64,000 nt of DNA from Candidatus Dormiibacterota bacterium. GTDB taxonomy: Bacteria > Acidobacteriota > Polarisedimenticolia > Gp22-AA2. Shown piece by piece: positions 46,660-56,376 of this stretch (within the stretch, counting starts at the first letter, position 1; every line of letters starts with the position of its first letter). The notes under the pieces were generated by a model. It was not told where the DNA came from. It was given only the letters and a program-made list of their open reading frames with translations, and did not search any database. Location: positions 71,885-135,884 of the forward strand of contig DASQAT010000028.1 of the NCBI GenBank assembly GCA_035635555.1, in the 5' to 3' direction. The position numbers and the translations under genes are program-made.

Positions 46660-46711
46660 CCGCCCCCTCCCGGGGATCTCAGGATCGGACCGGGAGAGCG
46701 GGGGATGGACG

Positions 46712-48403
46712 ATGAGGCTGCGCGCACGCGGGCTGGCGATCTTCTTGATCACGATCGGCGCATCAATCGCCGCGGTCGCTGACGAGCCGGTCGATCTCAA
46801 GACGGTGCACAGGATCAAGGACGAGGCGTTCCGCGACTCGAAGGTGATGGACCACCTCTTCTTCCTGACCGACGTGAACGGTCCGAGGCTGACCGGGTCG
46901 CCGGGGTGGCGCTCGGCGGCCGAGTGGGCGATGACGAGCCTGAAGGGCTGGGGCGTCGCCGGGCCGCATCTCGAGACGTGGGGGCGCTTCGGGCGCGGCT
47001 GGACGCTGCAGCGCTTCTCGGCGAGCCTGCTGCAGCCGGTGTACGCGCCTCTGCACGGCGTCCCGAAGGCCTGGACGTCGGGCACTCAGGGGCCTGTGAG
47101 CGGGGACGTCGTGTTCGCGCCGCTGTTCGAAGAGAAGCAGACCGGTGAAATCTGGGACCTGGAGACACTCGCTGCCGGGATCCGCGACTACGCCTCGAAG
47201 CAGAAGGGGAAGCTGCGTGGCAAGATCGTCCTGATCGAGCCGCCCCCGAACCCCGCGCTGCCGACCAAACCGCTGGTCGAGCGTTACGACGACCCCAAGC
47301 TCGAGCTCCTGGCCCAGGGCCCGGAGCCCGAGCCGTTGCCCCCCCTGGAGTGGCCGCTGCAGCGCCTGCCCGCCGACCGCGAGGAGCGCGAGAAGGTGAC
47401 CGGCTCGCTCCCCCAGGAGGTGACCTCCGACTTCTACGTGAGACGCCGGAGGGTGCTGGATCGCCTGAGCGGCTTCCTGCGTGACGAAGGGGTGACGGCG
47501 GTCCTCGCGGGGGACAAGCGGGGGAACGGCGGCATCGTGTTCGCCGAGGGGGTGCGGTCGGGGGATCCGGACGCCCCGGTGTCTCCCCCCTGCGTCGTCC
47601 TGGCGCCCGAGTCGTACGACCGGCTGGTCCGGCTGACGGGCCGCGGCGTCCCGGTGAAGGTCTCGCTCGACATCGAGGCGAAATTCATCGACGACACGCT
47701 CGACGCGTCGAACCTCATCGCCGAGATCCCGGGGGGGCGCAGGAAGGACGAGATCGTGATGCTGGGAGCCCACCTCGACTCGTGGCACGGAGGCACGGGG
47801 GCCACGGACAACGCCGCCGGGTGCGCCGTCGTCCTGGAGGCGATGCGCATCTTGAAGACGCTCGATCTCAAGATGGACCGCACGGTGCGCCTGGTCCTCT
47901 GGAGCGGCGAGGAGCAGGGCCTCCTGGGGTCGCGCGCCTACGTCAAGGAGCACTTCGCCGATCCGGTCACGATGGCGCCGAAGCCCGAGCACGCGCGGCT
48001 GTCGGCCTACTTCAATCTCGACAACGGCTCGGGGAGGATTCGCGGCGTCTACCTGCAGGGAAACGACATGGCGCGGCCGATCTTCCAGTCCTGGCTCGCT
48101 CCATTCAAGGACCTGGGGGCGACGACCCTGGCCCTGGCGGACACGGGGGGCACCGACCACAAGTCGTTCGACGCCGTCGGTCTCCCAGGCTTCCAGTTCA
48201 TCCAGGACCCGCTCGATTACATGACGCGCACGCACCACTCGGATCTCGACGTGTACGACCGCGCCGTGCCGGCCGACCTGATGCAGGCGTCCGCCATCAT
48301 GGCCTCGTTCGTCTATCACGCCGCGACGCGCCCCGACCTGCTGCCGCGCAAACCGTTGCCGCCGGCGCTGCCGAAACAACAGAAGCCGCCCGCCGCGCCC
48401 TAG
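46712..48403 (+). CDS. Secreted M28-family zinc metallopeptidase (second copy)
   Basis: 563 residues. A signal peptide (LAIFLITIGASIAAVA) is followed by the same architecture as the peptidase at 8655-10343, with the M28 ligands GAHLDSWHGG, GATDNAAG, SGEEQGLLGS, TGGTDHKSFD and RTHHSDLD all present. Similarity runs through the whole length (VMDHLF-LTDVNGPRLTGSPG near the start, LLPRKPLPP at the end), and 35 nucleotides at 47756-47790 are identical to 9696-9730. It is a paralogue from a duplication rather than an assembly repeat, because the rest differs freely. GGGGGAT lies 7 bases before the ATG. The stop overlaps the stop of the convergent TPR/glycosyltransferase gene in CTAG. Confidence 0.92.
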   Translation: MRLRARGLAIFLITIGASIAAVADEPVDLKTVHRIKDEAFRDSKVMDHLFFLTDVNGPRLTGSPGWRSAAEWAMTSLKGWGVAGPHLETWGRFGRGWTLQRFSASLLQPVYAPLHGVPKAWTSGTQGPVSGDVVFAPLFEEKQTGEIWDLETLAAGIRDYASKQKGKLRGKIVLIEPPPNPALPTKPLVERYDDPKLELLAQGPEPEPLPPLEWPLQRLPADREEREKVTGSLPQEVTSDFYVRRRRVLDRLSGFLRDEGVTAVLAGDKRGNGGIVFAEGVRSGDPDAPVSPPCVVLAPESYDRLVRLTGRGVPVKVSLDIEAKFIDDTLDASNLIAEIPGGRRKDEIVMLGAHLDSWHGGTGATDNAAGCAVVLEAMRILKTLDLKMDRTVRLVLWSGEEQGLLGSRAYVKEHFADPVTMAPKPEHARLSAYFNLDNGSGRIRGVYLQGNDMARPIFQSWLAPFKDLGATTLALADTGGTDHKSFDAVGLPGFQFIQDPLDYMTRTHHSDLDVYDRAVPADLMQASAIMASFVYHAATRPDLLPRKPLPPALPKQQKPPAAP

Positions 48404-50169
48404 GGTCCCGCAGGCGGCGTCGCCTCGAGCGCCTTCATCTTCCTGGATACGGCGTCGCGATCGGAGGGGGAGGTCGTGCCGCGCACCAGGAACTCGCGGT
48501 ACGCGCCGAGGGCGCCTTGCCGGTCGCCGAGATTTTCCAGGGTCACGCCGAGGCGGGCGGCGGCGTGCGAGTAGGTCGGGTCGGCGTCCAGCGCCTCGCG
48601 GTACACGCCGACCGCTTCGTTCGTCCGGTTCGTGGCGCGCAGGACCTCCCCCAGGTTGGTGAGAGCGCGGGGATTTTTGGGCTCGATCGCGAGGGCGGCG
48701 CGCAGATCCGCTTCGGCGCCCGCCAGATCCCCCGTGTCGATGCGGGCGATCGCCAGGTTGATGCGCGCCCGCACGAAGCCGGGGTTGGCTTCAACCGCGG
48801 TCCCCAAATCTTCGATAGCCGGCGCGTACTCGCCGGCGTCGAGGTGCAGCTTGCCGCGGTTGAACAGCGCCTCGGCGTTCCGCGGCTCGAGCGCGATGGC
48901 GCGTCCGAACAGATCGGTCGCCCTGCCGGTCTCTCCCTTCTCCGCGGCCACCACGCCCAGGTTGATCAGGGGGCGCGCCTTGCGCGGCGCCAGCCGCGCC
49001 GCCTCGCTCCACAGCCGGGTCGGGTCGGCCCAGACGCGCGCGCGCAGCACCATTGCCGGGGCGAGCAGCAGGACCAGGACGCCCGCGGCCAGCCAGCCGC
49101 GCCGCCGGCCGCCGGCCAGGAGCGCCGACACAGACAGCGCCGCGCCGGCGAGGGGCAGATACATCCGCCTCTCGCACACGAGGTCGGGGAGGGGAACGAG
49201 CCAGTAGAGCACGGTGGCGACGGCGGCGAGCAGGATGCCGCAGGCGACCCGCGCGGCAACCGCCCGGTCCGCGAAGCGGCGCCCGGCCATCGCGGCGACC
49301 CAGCCCGCCCCGGCCACGAGCGCCAGGCACGCCGCGACCGCGAGCGCTCCGGGGACGGCGCCGGGGACGCCGGTCGGGTGATCGACCGTCTGGCCGATCG
49401 GCAGGAAGAAGAGACGGAGCATCTCGAGCGTCGCGACCCCCTGGCCGAGGATGTTGTCGCCGACGCTCCGCACGTACACCTGCCGGCCGACCTCCCCGAG
49501 CGCGACACCGCGGATCGCCAGGAAGAGGATCACCGGGACGGCGAGCGCCAGGGCGCGCGCCGCTCCCGGCCTCCACGGTCGTCCCTCGGCGACGGTCCAC
49601 CACAGGAAGAAGAGGATCGGGATTGCGATGGCCTCCTCCTTCGAGGCCAGGCCGAGAGCCACGCAGGCGAGCGCCCCGGCCCACAGAGCGAAGAAGCGGG
49701 TGGGTCGACCGGCGGCCCGCAGCGCCAGGAGGATCGCGGCCAGGCCGAAGAGGGTCGCCAGCACCTCCGAGCGGCCCCAGATGTAGAGCACCGATTCCGA
49801 CTGCAGCGGGTGCAGGAGGAACACCGCGGTACCGGCGAGCGCCGTGACCGCGTCCCCCGGAGGCCGCGCCAGAAGGAGCCAGAGCAGGACACCGCAGGCG
49901 AGGTGCAGGAGGAACCCGGTCACGCGGAAGCCGGCGGGGCGCATGCCCCACAGGTCGGCGTCCAGCAGCAGCGAGGCGAAGAACAATGGCCGTGCCTGGT
50001 CGGGCGAGTAGCGGAACGCCACCGCGTCCGCCAGGCGCGCGCCGGGGTGGACGACCCGGTTCTCCTCGATGCCGGCGTGCTCGTCGTAGGTGAACGGGGC
50101 GTTCACGGCCGGCAGGCAGCACAGGAACGTGACGAGCAGCAGGAGGAGGAGGGCCAGGCGGGGCGGCAT
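48400..50169 (-). CDS. GT-C type membrane glycosyltransferase with C-terminal TPRs (TMTC-like)
   Basis: 589 residues. About ten transmembrane helices (residues 4-370) start with a signal-anchor. In the first loop, NAPFTYDEHAGIEEN has the acidic pair typical of GT-C dolichyl/undecaprenyl-phosphate sugar transferases, and later LLHPLQSESVLYIWGR and LASKEEAIAIPILFF match the TMTC/DUF1736 type. The last 210 residues are five to six TPRs (for example AIALEPRNAEALFNRGKLHL). Animal TMTC proteins O-mannosylate secreted proteins; a similar sugar transfer to exported proteins is inferred here. The ATG is 14 bases after the stop of the methyltransferase gene, so the two are an operon. Confidence 0.82.
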   Translation of the reverse strand: MPPRLALLLLLLVTFLCCLPAVNAPFTYDEHAGIEENRVVHPGARLADAVAFRYSPDQARPLFFASLLLDADLWGMRPAGFRVTGFLLHLACGVLLWLLLARPPGDAVTALAGTAVFLLHPLQSESVLYIWGRSEVLATLFGLAAILLALRAAGRPTRFFALWAGALACVALGLASKEEAIAIPILFFLWWTVAEGRPWRPGAARALALAVPVILFLAIRGVALGEVGRQVYVRSVGDNILGQGVATLEMLRLFFLPIGQTVDHPTGVPGAVPGALAVAACLALVAGAGWVAAMAGRRFADRAVAARVACGILLAAVATVLYWLVPLPDLVCERRMYLPLAGAALSVSALLAGGRRRGWLAAGVLVLLLAPAMVLRARVWADPTRLWSEAARLAPRKARPLINLGVVAAEKGETGRATDLFGRAIALEPRNAEALFNRGKLHLDAGEYAPAIEDLGTAVEANPGFVRARINLAIARIDTGDLAGAEADLRAALAIEPKNPRALTNLGEVLRATNRTNEAVGVYREALDADPTYSHAAARLGVTLENLGDRQGALGAYREFLVRGTTSPSDRDAVSRKMKALEATPPAGP

Positions 50170-50183
50170 CGGCCGGAGGCGGC

Positions 50184-50948
50184 TCAACGCGGCAGCGGCA
50201 GGATCTGGGGCACCTTCTTGATGTAGTCGGCGTATCCCGGTCCGTGCATCTCGAGCATGCGCCGGTCTTCGTGATCGACGCCGAGGAACGTGTAGAAGGT
50301 CATCACGGTCGCGAACAGGAGGTGGCCGACCGTCATCATCGGCGCCGCCCAGAAGGCGATCAGGAACGCCAGCTCCACGGGATGGCGCACCCAGAGGAAC
50401 GGGCCGCTGGGACGGAACGGCGTCAGCGGCCGGGGGACCCCGTCGAGATAGCGGAGGATCGGCCGCAGCCCGACGATCTCCAGAACGTCCAGGTGGAAGC
50501 AGCAGTACACGAAGAGCGCCCAGCCGGCGTAGAACAGCAGGCGCACCAGGAGTGCCGCTCCCCCTTCGAGCAGGTACACCTCGCGCGGAATCGGCCGGTA
50601 CAGCAGACAGACGCCGATCAGCCCGCCGCTCGCGACGAGGGAATAGAACGCGGGCTCCAGATGCGGCCGCAAAACTTTTTGGAGATGGACCTTGAAGCGC
50701 GGGCGGGTCATGACCGAGTGTAGCGCCCCCCAGACCAGGATCAGGAGGACATTGAACGTCGCGCGCGCGTCGCCGCGGCCGTCGGTGGCGCGCTCGATCT
50801 CCCGGTGCACGAAGCTCACCACGGGCTCGGGCCGGTCCACGAGCGCCAGGAGGAACCAGATCAGCACGCCGATCGAGACGCCGAACAGGGCGGCCGAGGC
50901 GTAGCCGATCGACAGGTCGATGTTCCGCTCGCGGAACGAGGGGGCCAT
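50184..50948 (-). CDS. NnrU/isoprenylcysteine-methyltransferase-like membrane protein
   Basis: 254 residues with five to six transmembrane helices. The C-terminal part carries the ICMT/PEMT-like SAM-binding signature: SGPFLWVRHPVELAFLIAFW, FYTFLGVDHEDRRML and GPGYADYIKKVPQ. Related proteins include NnrU and the methanethiol S-methyltransferase MddA; the acceptor here is unknown. ATG 50948 is chosen because GGAG lies 6 bases upstream; a GTG at 50969 is possible. It leads an operon with the GT-C/TPR gene. Confidence 0.8.
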   Translation of the reverse strand: MAPSFRERNIDLSIGYASAALFGVSIGVLIWFLLALVDRPEPVVSFVHREIERATDGRGDARATFNVLLILVWGALHSVMTRPRFKVHLQKVLRPHLEPAFYSLVASGGLIGVCLLYRPIPREVYLLEGGAALLVRLLFYAGWALFVYCCFHLDVLEIVGLRPILRYLDGVPRPLTPFRPSGPFLWVRHPVELAFLIAFWAAPMMTVGHLLFATVMTFYTFLGVDHEDRRMLEMHGPGYADYIKKVPQILPLPR

Positions 50949-51144
50949 GCGGGTCTCCGAAGCCGGCACATCCTATGGAGCGGCGCCGCCGGGTGTCAAG
51001 GAGCGTGGTCGTGGCGGACCGGGCGCGCGGCTTGAGTCGCGGGGCGTCCTGGAGTACAACAGGCGCCTCAGCGCGCACGTTGCCGCGGCGCAGCGTGATG
51101 TCGCCCGAGGCCGCGCCGCATTATAGGCGAGGGGAGAGGACGAC

Positions 51145-53241
51145 GTGGACTCGACGCTGTCGGCGATCCTGAGACCGCGGTCGATCGCGGTCGTCGGCGC
51201 TTCGCGCCACGAGACCTCGATCGGACGCGAGATCCTGCACAACCTGATCGAATACGGGTTCTCGGGACCCCTCTATCCCGTGAACCCGAACGCCGCGTCG
51301 ATTCACTCCATCCGATGCTACCCGAGCCTGCGCGATATTCCCGAGCCGGTCGACCTGGTGGTTGTGGTCGTGCCGAAGGGGCTCGTTCCGCGGGTCGTCG
51401 ACGACGCCATCGCCAGCGGTGCGAAGGGGCTCGTGGTGATCACCGCCGGCTTCAAGGAGGTCGGCGGGGCGGGGGAGACCGCCGAGCGCGCCCTCCGGGA
51501 CAAGGTGCGCGCGGCCGGCATCCGGATGGTGGGGCCGAACTGCATGGGTGTGATCAACACCGACCCCGACGTGCGGATGAACGCCACGTTCGCGGCCACC
51601 CGCCCCGAGCCGGGGTCGGCCGGCTTCATTTCGCAGAGCGGCGCTCTCGGCGAGGTCATCCTGGCGCACGCCCACCAGATCGGCCTGGGGATCGCCTATT
51701 TCGTCAGCATGGGGAACAAGGCCGACATCTCCGGGAACGACATCGTCGAGGCCTGGGAGGACGACCCGCGCGTCAACGTCATCCTCATGTACCTGGAGTC
51801 GTTCGGCAACCCGACGCGCTTCCTGTCGATCGCCAGGCGCGTGTCGCGCAAGAAGCCGATCCTGGCGGTCAAGTCGGGGCGCACCGCGGCGGGGGCGCGC
51901 GCCGCCTTCTCGCACACCGGGGCCCTGGCCGCGACGGGCGTGGCGTACGACACGCTCCTGGACCAGGCCGGCGTGATCCGGGTCGAGTCGATGAGCGACA
52001 TGTTCGCGCTCGCCACCGCGTTCTCGCTCGAGCGTCTTCCCGAGGGGAATCGCATCGGCATCCTCACCAACGCGGGGGGGCCGGCGATCATGGCCACCGA
52101 CGCGCTGGCCACCCTGGGGCTCGAGGTCGTCGAGCTGTCCGCCCCGACGCAGGAGCGGCTCCGGCGCGTCCTGGTGCCGGAGGCAAGCGTGCGGAACCCG
52201 GTCGACATGGTGGCCGGCGCCGACGGGCAGAGCTATGCGGCGGCGCTGGCGATCCTGAAGGACGACCCGGGACTGGACGGTCTGGTCGTCATCTTCGTCT
52301 CGCCCATCATGATCAACGCCGTCGAGGTGGCCCGCGCGATCATCCATGCGGCGCGGGACGCGCGCCTGCCGATCCTGACCTGCTTCATGGGGAAGGAGCA
52401 GGGGAAGCAGGGCGTCGAGGAGCTGCGCGACGCCGGCATCCCGGTCTACATGTTTCCCGAGGAGGCGGCGCGCGCCATGGCGGGCCTCGATCGCTACAGG
52501 CGCATGCGCGCGCGGCCGGAAGGGTCGCGGCGGACCTTCGACGTCGACCACGCCGGGGCCGAGGCCGTCCTGCGCGGCGCGGCGACGGCCGGCCGCCGGG
52601 TCCTGCTGCCCGAGGAGACGGAGCGTCTGTTCCGGGCCTACGGGCTTCCGCTGGCTCCGTCGAGGATCGTCACCGACGAGACGCAGGCGGTGGCCGCGGC
52701 CGCCGAGCTCGGGTATCCGGTCGTCGTGAAGGGGGTCGCGGACAATCTGGTGCATAAGACCGAGGCGGGCGCGGTGCGGCTCGACCTGCGCTCGGCGGCC
52801 GAGGTCGAGAAGGCCTGCCGGGAGATGCGCCAGTCGCTGCGCTCGGCCGACCTCCGGTACCAGGTCCAGAAGATGGTGCGCGGCGGCCGCGAGACGATCC
52901 TGGGCGTGGCGCGCGATCCGAAGCTGGGCGCCATCCTGATGTTCGGCCTGGGCGGCATCTTCGTCGAGGTGCTGAAGGACGTGGTGTTCCGCATCCTGCC
53001 GATCACCGACGTCGAGGCCGGCGAGATGGTCCGCGGGATCCGCGGCCACGCGCTGCTCGCCGGGGCGCGCGGCGCATCGCCGGTCGACGAGGCGTTCCTC
53101 GTCGAGGCCCTCCTGCGTCTGGCCCAGATGGCGGACGAGCGCCCCGAGATCGAGCAGGTGGACATCAATCCGCTGCTCGCCGGAGAGGACCGCGCCTCGT
53201 CGTGCGCCGTCGACGCGCGCGTGCGACTCGTCGCGCGTTGA
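51145..53241 (+). CDS. ADP-forming acyl-CoA/acetyl-CoA synthetase (fused alpha-beta)
   Basis: 698 residues of the nucleotide-diphosphate-forming acyl-CoA synthetase family, which converts acyl-CoA, ADP and phosphate to acid, CoA and ATP or the reverse. The alpha part comes first: CoA-binding Rossmann fold (about 8-130, [15 protein letters not shown]), ligase-CoA domain ([13 protein letters not shown]; phospho-His257 in FSHTGALAA). The beta part, ATP-grasp, follows at about 480-698 ([47 protein letters not shown]). The phospho-His is present, so it should be active; acyl specificity is not readable. GTG 51145 follows GGGGAGAGGA. The preceding 196 bases hold nothing recognisable. Confidence 0.9.
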   Translation: MDSTLSAILRPRSIAVVGASRHETSIGREILHNLIEYGFSGPLYPVNPNAASIHSIRCYPSLRDIPEPVDLVVVVVPKGLVPRVVDDAIASGAKGLVVITAGFKEVGGAGETAERALRDKVRAAGIRMVGPNCMGVINTDPDVRMNATFAATRPEPGSAGFISQSGALGEVILAHAHQIGLGIAYFVSMGNKADISGNDIVEAWEDDPRVNVILMYLESFGNPTRFLSIARRVSRKKPILAVKSGRTAAGARAAFSHTGALAATGVAYDTLLDQAGVIRVESMSDMFALATAFSLERLPEGNRIGILTNAGGPAIMATDALATLGLEVVELSAPTQERLRRVLVPEASVRNPVDMVAGADGQSYAAALAILKDDPGLDGLVVIFVSPIMINAVEVARAIIHAARDARLPILTCFMGKEQGKQGVEELRDAGIPVYMFPEEAARAMAGLDRYRRMRARPEGSRRTFDVDHAGAEAVLRGAATAGRRVLLPEETERLFRAYGLPLAPSRIVTDETQAVAAAAELGYPVVVKGVADNLVHKTEAGAVRLDLRSAAEVEKACREMRQSLRSADLRYQVQKMVRGGRETILGVARDPKLGAILMFGLGGIFVEVLKDVVFRILPITDVEAGEMVRGIRGHALLAGARGASPVDEAFLVEALLRLAQMADERPEIEQVDINPLLAGEDRASSCAVDARVRLVAR

Positions 53242-53266
53242 CCCCCGGGGTGCCTTCCACCATAAT
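53238..53266 (+). promoter_or_regulatory. Putative sigma70 promoter for the hslVU operon
   Basis: TTGACC (53238-53243), a 17-base spacer and CATAAT (53261-53266). The -35 overlaps the stop codon of the synthetase gene. HslV starts 19 bases after the -10. No heat-shock sigma32-type motif was recognised. Confidence 0.5.
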
Positions 53267-53284
53267 GCCGGACGGGAGATCTTC

Positions 53285-53815
53285 GTGACGATCCACGCGA
53301 CGACCGTGCTGTGCGTGCGCCACCGGGGCAAGGTGGCGATGGGCGCGGACGGGCAGGTGACGCTCGACCGCACGGTGATGAAGCACACGGCGCGCAAGAT
53401 CCGGCGCCTGTACAAGGACAGCGTTCTCGCGGGCTTCGCCGGGGGGGCCGCCGACGGCTTCGCGCTGTTCACCCGTTTCGAGGCGAAGCTCGAGGAGTAC
53501 CACGGCAACCTCGAGCGCGCCGCCGTCGAGCTGGCGCGCGACTGGCGCACCGACCGGGCGCTGCGGCGGCTGGAGGCGCTCCTGCTCGTCGCCTCCGACA
53601 GGAAATCGTTCCTCCTCTCCGGCACGGGCGATCTCATCGAGCCGGACGACGGGCTGGTGGCGGTCGGTTCGGGCGGACCGTGCGCGCTCGCCGCGGCGCG
53701 GGCCCTGGCGCGCAGGACCGAGCTGGGCCCCCGCGAGATCGTCGAGCAGGCCCTGGCGATCGCCGCGGAAATCGACATCTACACCAACGACCGGATCGTC
53801 GTGGAGGAGCTGTGA
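53285..53815 (+). CDS. hslV: ATP-dependent protease proteolytic subunit HslV
   Basis: 176 residues of the N-terminal-nucleophile peptidase that forms the core of the HslUV protease. Conserved blocks are [54 protein letters not shown] and [14 protein letters not shown], ending [10 protein letters not shown]. The usual catalytic Thr follows the initiator Met in E. coli. Here five residues (MTIHA) precede the Thr-Thr, so a short propeptide must be removed to expose the nucleophile, as in several other bacteria. GTG 53285 follows GGGAG. The stop overlaps the hslU start (TGATG). Confidence 0.95.
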   Translation: MTIHATTVLCVRHRGKVAMGADGQVTLDRTVMKHTARKIRRLYKDSVLAGFAGGAADGFALFTRFEAKLEEYHGNLERAAVELARDWRTDRALRRLEALLLVASDRKSFLLSGTGDLIEPDDGLVAVGSGGPCALAAARALARRTELGPREIVEQALAIAAEIDIYTNDRIVVEEL

Positions 53816-55215
53816 TGGCCGAGCGGCTGCCGCGCGGCGCGGCGGACGGGAAGCCGCGTCTGATGGATCCGCCCGCCGACCTGACGCCGCGGCAGGTCGT
53901 CCAGGAGCTGGACCGCTACATCGTCGGGCAGGAGAAGGCGAAGCGGGCGGTCGCCATCGCCCTGCGCAACCGCGTGCGCCGCCTGAAGCTGCCGCCGGAC
54001 ATGGCCGAGGAGGTGGCGCCGAAGAACATCATCATGATCGGTCCGACCGGCGTCGGCAAGACGGAGATCGCGCGCCGCCTGGCGCGGCTGGCCAACTCTC
54101 CCTTCATCAAGGTGGAGGCCTCCAAGTACACCGAGGTCGGCTACGTCGGGCGCGACGTCGAGTCGATGGTGCGGGATCTCGTGGACATCTCCCTGGAGAT
54201 GGTGAAGCAGGAGCGCTCGCGGGACGTCGCCCAGACCGCCCGCGGACACGTCGAGGAGAGGCTGCTCGACATCCTGCTCCCCTCGCCGGGAACGAGACAC
54301 GCGCCGGGGAGCGAGGGGGAGCCGGAGGACCAGTTCCAGCGCACGCGCGAGAAGCTGCGCCAGCAGCTGCGCGAGGGGGCGCTGGAGGAGCACGCGATCG
54401 AGATCGAGGTGTCCCAGGACTCCTTCCCGGCGTTCCGGATCTTCGGAGGCAGCGGGCAGGAGGAGATGGACATCAACCTCAGGGAATCGCTCGGCGGGCT
54501 GTTCGGGGCGCGCAAGAAGCCCCGCCGCGTCAGCGTGCGCGAGGCGCGGGAGATCCTGCAGCACGAGGAGGAGGAGAAGCTCATCGATGCCGATGCCGCC
54601 AAGCGCGAGGCGCTTCTACGCGTCGAGCAGTCGGGCATCGTCTTCATCGACGAGATCGACAAGATCGCCGGGCGGGAGCGCGGCCAGGGCCCCGACGTCA
54701 GCCGCGAGGGGGTGCAGCGCGACCTTCTGCCGCTGGTGGAGGGGACGCGCGTCTCGACCAAGCACGGCATGGTGCGGACCGACCATGTCCTGTTCATCGC
54801 CTCGGGCGCGTTCCACGTCAGCAAGCCGTCCGATCTGATCCCGGAGCTGCAGGGACGCTTCCCGATCCGCGTCGAGCTGCAGTCGCTCGGGGCGGCGGAG
54901 TTCGTGCGGATCCTGACCGAGCCGAAAAACGCGCTCATCCGCCAGTATCGCGCCCTCCTTCTGACCGAGGGGATCGACCTCGTGTTCACCGACGATGCCA
55001 TCGGCGCCGTGGCCGAGCTGGCCGCCCAGGTGAACCAGCAGTCCGAGAACATCGGCGCGCGTCGGCTGCACACGATCATGGAAAGGCTTCTCGACACGCT
55101 CTCGTTCGACGCCCCCGAGATGACAGAAAGAAAGGTCACGATCGATGCCGCCTACGTCCGCCGGATGCTCGCCGACATCGTGAAGGACCAGGACCTGAGC
55201 CGGTACATCCTGTAA
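53815..55215 (+). CDS. hslU: HslUV protease ATPase subunit HslU
   Basis: A 466-residue AAA+ unfoldase partner of HslV. It begins with [30 protein letters not shown], has Walker A GPTGVGKT at 76-83, the I domain (about 110-235, more acidic and variable) and Walker [13 protein letters not shown] around 276-287. Sensor/Arg-finger blocks follow ([31 protein letters not shown]), and it ends DLSRYIL, the C-terminal tail that inserts into HslV. The ATG at 53815 overlaps the HslV stop codon. Length and motifs are normal for the family. Confidence 0.96.
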   Translation: MAERLPRGAADGKPRLMDPPADLTPRQVVQELDRYIVGQEKAKRAVAIALRNRVRRLKLPPDMAEEVAPKNIIMIGPTGVGKTEIARRLARLANSPFIKVEASKYTEVGYVGRDVESMVRDLVDISLEMVKQERSRDVAQTARGHVEERLLDILLPSPGTRHAPGSEGEPEDQFQRTREKLRQQLREGALEEHAIEIEVSQDSFPAFRIFGGSGQEEMDINLRESLGGLFGARKKPRRVSVREAREILQHEEEEKLIDADAAKREALLRVEQSGIVFIDEIDKIAGRERGQGPDVSREGVQRDLLPLVEGTRVSTKHGMVRTDHVLFIASGAFHVSKPSDLIPELQGRFPIRVELQSLGAAEFVRILTEPKNALIRQYRALLLTEGIDLVFTDDAIGAVAELAAQVNQQSENIGARRLHTIMERLLDTLSFDAPEMTERKVTIDAAYVRRMLADIVKDQDLSRYIL

Positions 55216-55216
55216 C

Positions 55217-56374
55217 GTGTCCTCCGACACCCGCTCGGCATCTCCCTCGTCCCGGTCTTGGGCCTGGGTCTGCGTGGTCCTCGCCGCCGTGGCGGGACTG
55301 CACGCCGAGGGCTGCGGCAAGAAGGGGCCGCCGCTGGCGCCGATACGCATCCTGCCCCGGCCGGTGCAGAAAGTCCACGTGCGTCAGGTGGGCGCGGATG
55401 TGCTCCTCGACGCCACCGTGTCTCTCAGCCGCACCGACGACACGCCCCTCGGGCCGGAGGCCAGGGTGCAGATCATGAGGATGCGGCCGTCGCCGACGCT
55501 GAAGCCGTCGAACGTGTCGGTCCGCTACCTCATGATGGAGTTCCAGAGGTTGGCCACGGTCGTCGCGTCGATTGCCGTCTCGGGTCACTTCGTGTACCAC
55601 GACCGCTCGGTGCTCGGAGACACGGCGGCCGCCGGGGCAGGCGCGCCCGCGGCGGCGATGCCGCGTTACCTCTACGCGGTGCAGCTGGTGGACGGGCACA
55701 GGCAGAGCTCGCCGCTCTCCGCGGTGCAGGAGATCCTGCTGGCGCCCCCTCCGCCGGCGCCCCTGCGCTTGAAGGTCGAGACCGCCGAGGGGGAGGTGCG
55801 TCTGGCCTGGGAATCGGGCGCCCCCGACGCCAAGGGAGAGCTGTTCAACGTCTACAGGCGTCCCGGCGCGCAGGAGGAGGAGCCGCTCGTACCGCTGAAC
55901 ACGGCGCCGCTTTCCGAGCGGACCTACGTGGACACGCGGTTCACGTACGGCGAGACCTACCGCTACTCGGTGCGGGCGCTACGCCAGCCGCCGCCACCGC
56001 TGCGGGAGAGCGTCCCCTGCGACGAAGTGGAGGTGCTCCCGCTCGACGTCTTCGCGCCCAAGGCGCCGACCGGGCTGGCGGCGGCGGTCGAAGGGCAGGC
56101 GATCAAGCTGTACTGGTTCCCGAACAGCGAGGCGGACCTGCACGGCTACCGGGTCTATCGCCGCGAGGCGAAGGGGGAGTACCGGCCGATCGGCGAGGTC
56201 GGAGCGGCGGAAACGTCGTTCGCAGACACGACCGCGGCGCGGGGCGTGCGGTATTATTATGAAGTGACCGCGCTGGACGGAGCGACACCCCCCAACGAGA
56301 GCGCGCGTTCGGCGGAGGTGTCGGAGAGCATGAGCGGCGACTCGGTCTCCGCTCCGGGCGGCCTGGGGAGGTGA
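55217..56374 (+). CDS. Lipoprotein with LptM-like N-terminus and fibronectin type III domains
   Basis: 385 residues. The N-terminal hydrophobic segment (WVCVVLAAVAGLHAEGC) ends in a lipobox-like Cys, and the mature start CGKKGPPLAP resembles the LptM/YifL small-lipoprotein motif CGxKGP. Two Fn3-like domains follow (about 175-270 and 275-370: VRLAWESGAPDAKGELFNVY; IKLYWFPNSEADLHGYRVYRR). Location is a periplasmic lipid anchor. GTG 55217 lies one base after the hslU stop. The C-terminal stop falls in the Shine-Dalgarno of dapF, so it is embedded in the hslVU-dapF operon. In many genomes a CGxKGP lipoprotein gene sits next to genes of the lysA/dapF group, so the neighbourhood is meaningful. The function of the Fn3 extension is unknown. 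Confidence 0.8.
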   Translation: MSSDTRSASPSSRSWAWVCVVLAAVAGLHAEGCGKKGPPLAPIRILPRPVQKVHVRQVGADVLLDATVSLSRTDDTPLGPEARVQIMRMRPSPTLKPSNVSVRYLMMEFQRLATVVASIAVSGHFVYHDRSVLGDTAAAGAGAPAAAMPRYLYAVQLVDGHRQSSPLSAVQEILLAPPPPAPLRLKVETAEGEVRLAWESGAPDAKGELFNVYRRPGAQEEEPLVPLNTAPLSERTYVDTRFTYGETYRYSVRALRQPPPPLRESVPCDEVEVLPLDVFAPKAPTGLAAAVEGQAIKLYWFPNSEADLHGYRVYRREAKGEYRPIGEVGAAETSFADTTAARGVRYYYEVTALDGATPPNESARSAEVSESMSGDSVSAPGGLGR

Positions 56375-56376
56375 CG

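Noticed and set aside
50170-51078. N-terminal extension of the TMTC-like gene to give an 892-residue protein
   Set aside because: The extra 303 residues are the frame shadow of the NnrU-like gene at 50184-50948; the real protein starts with a signal-anchor at 50169.
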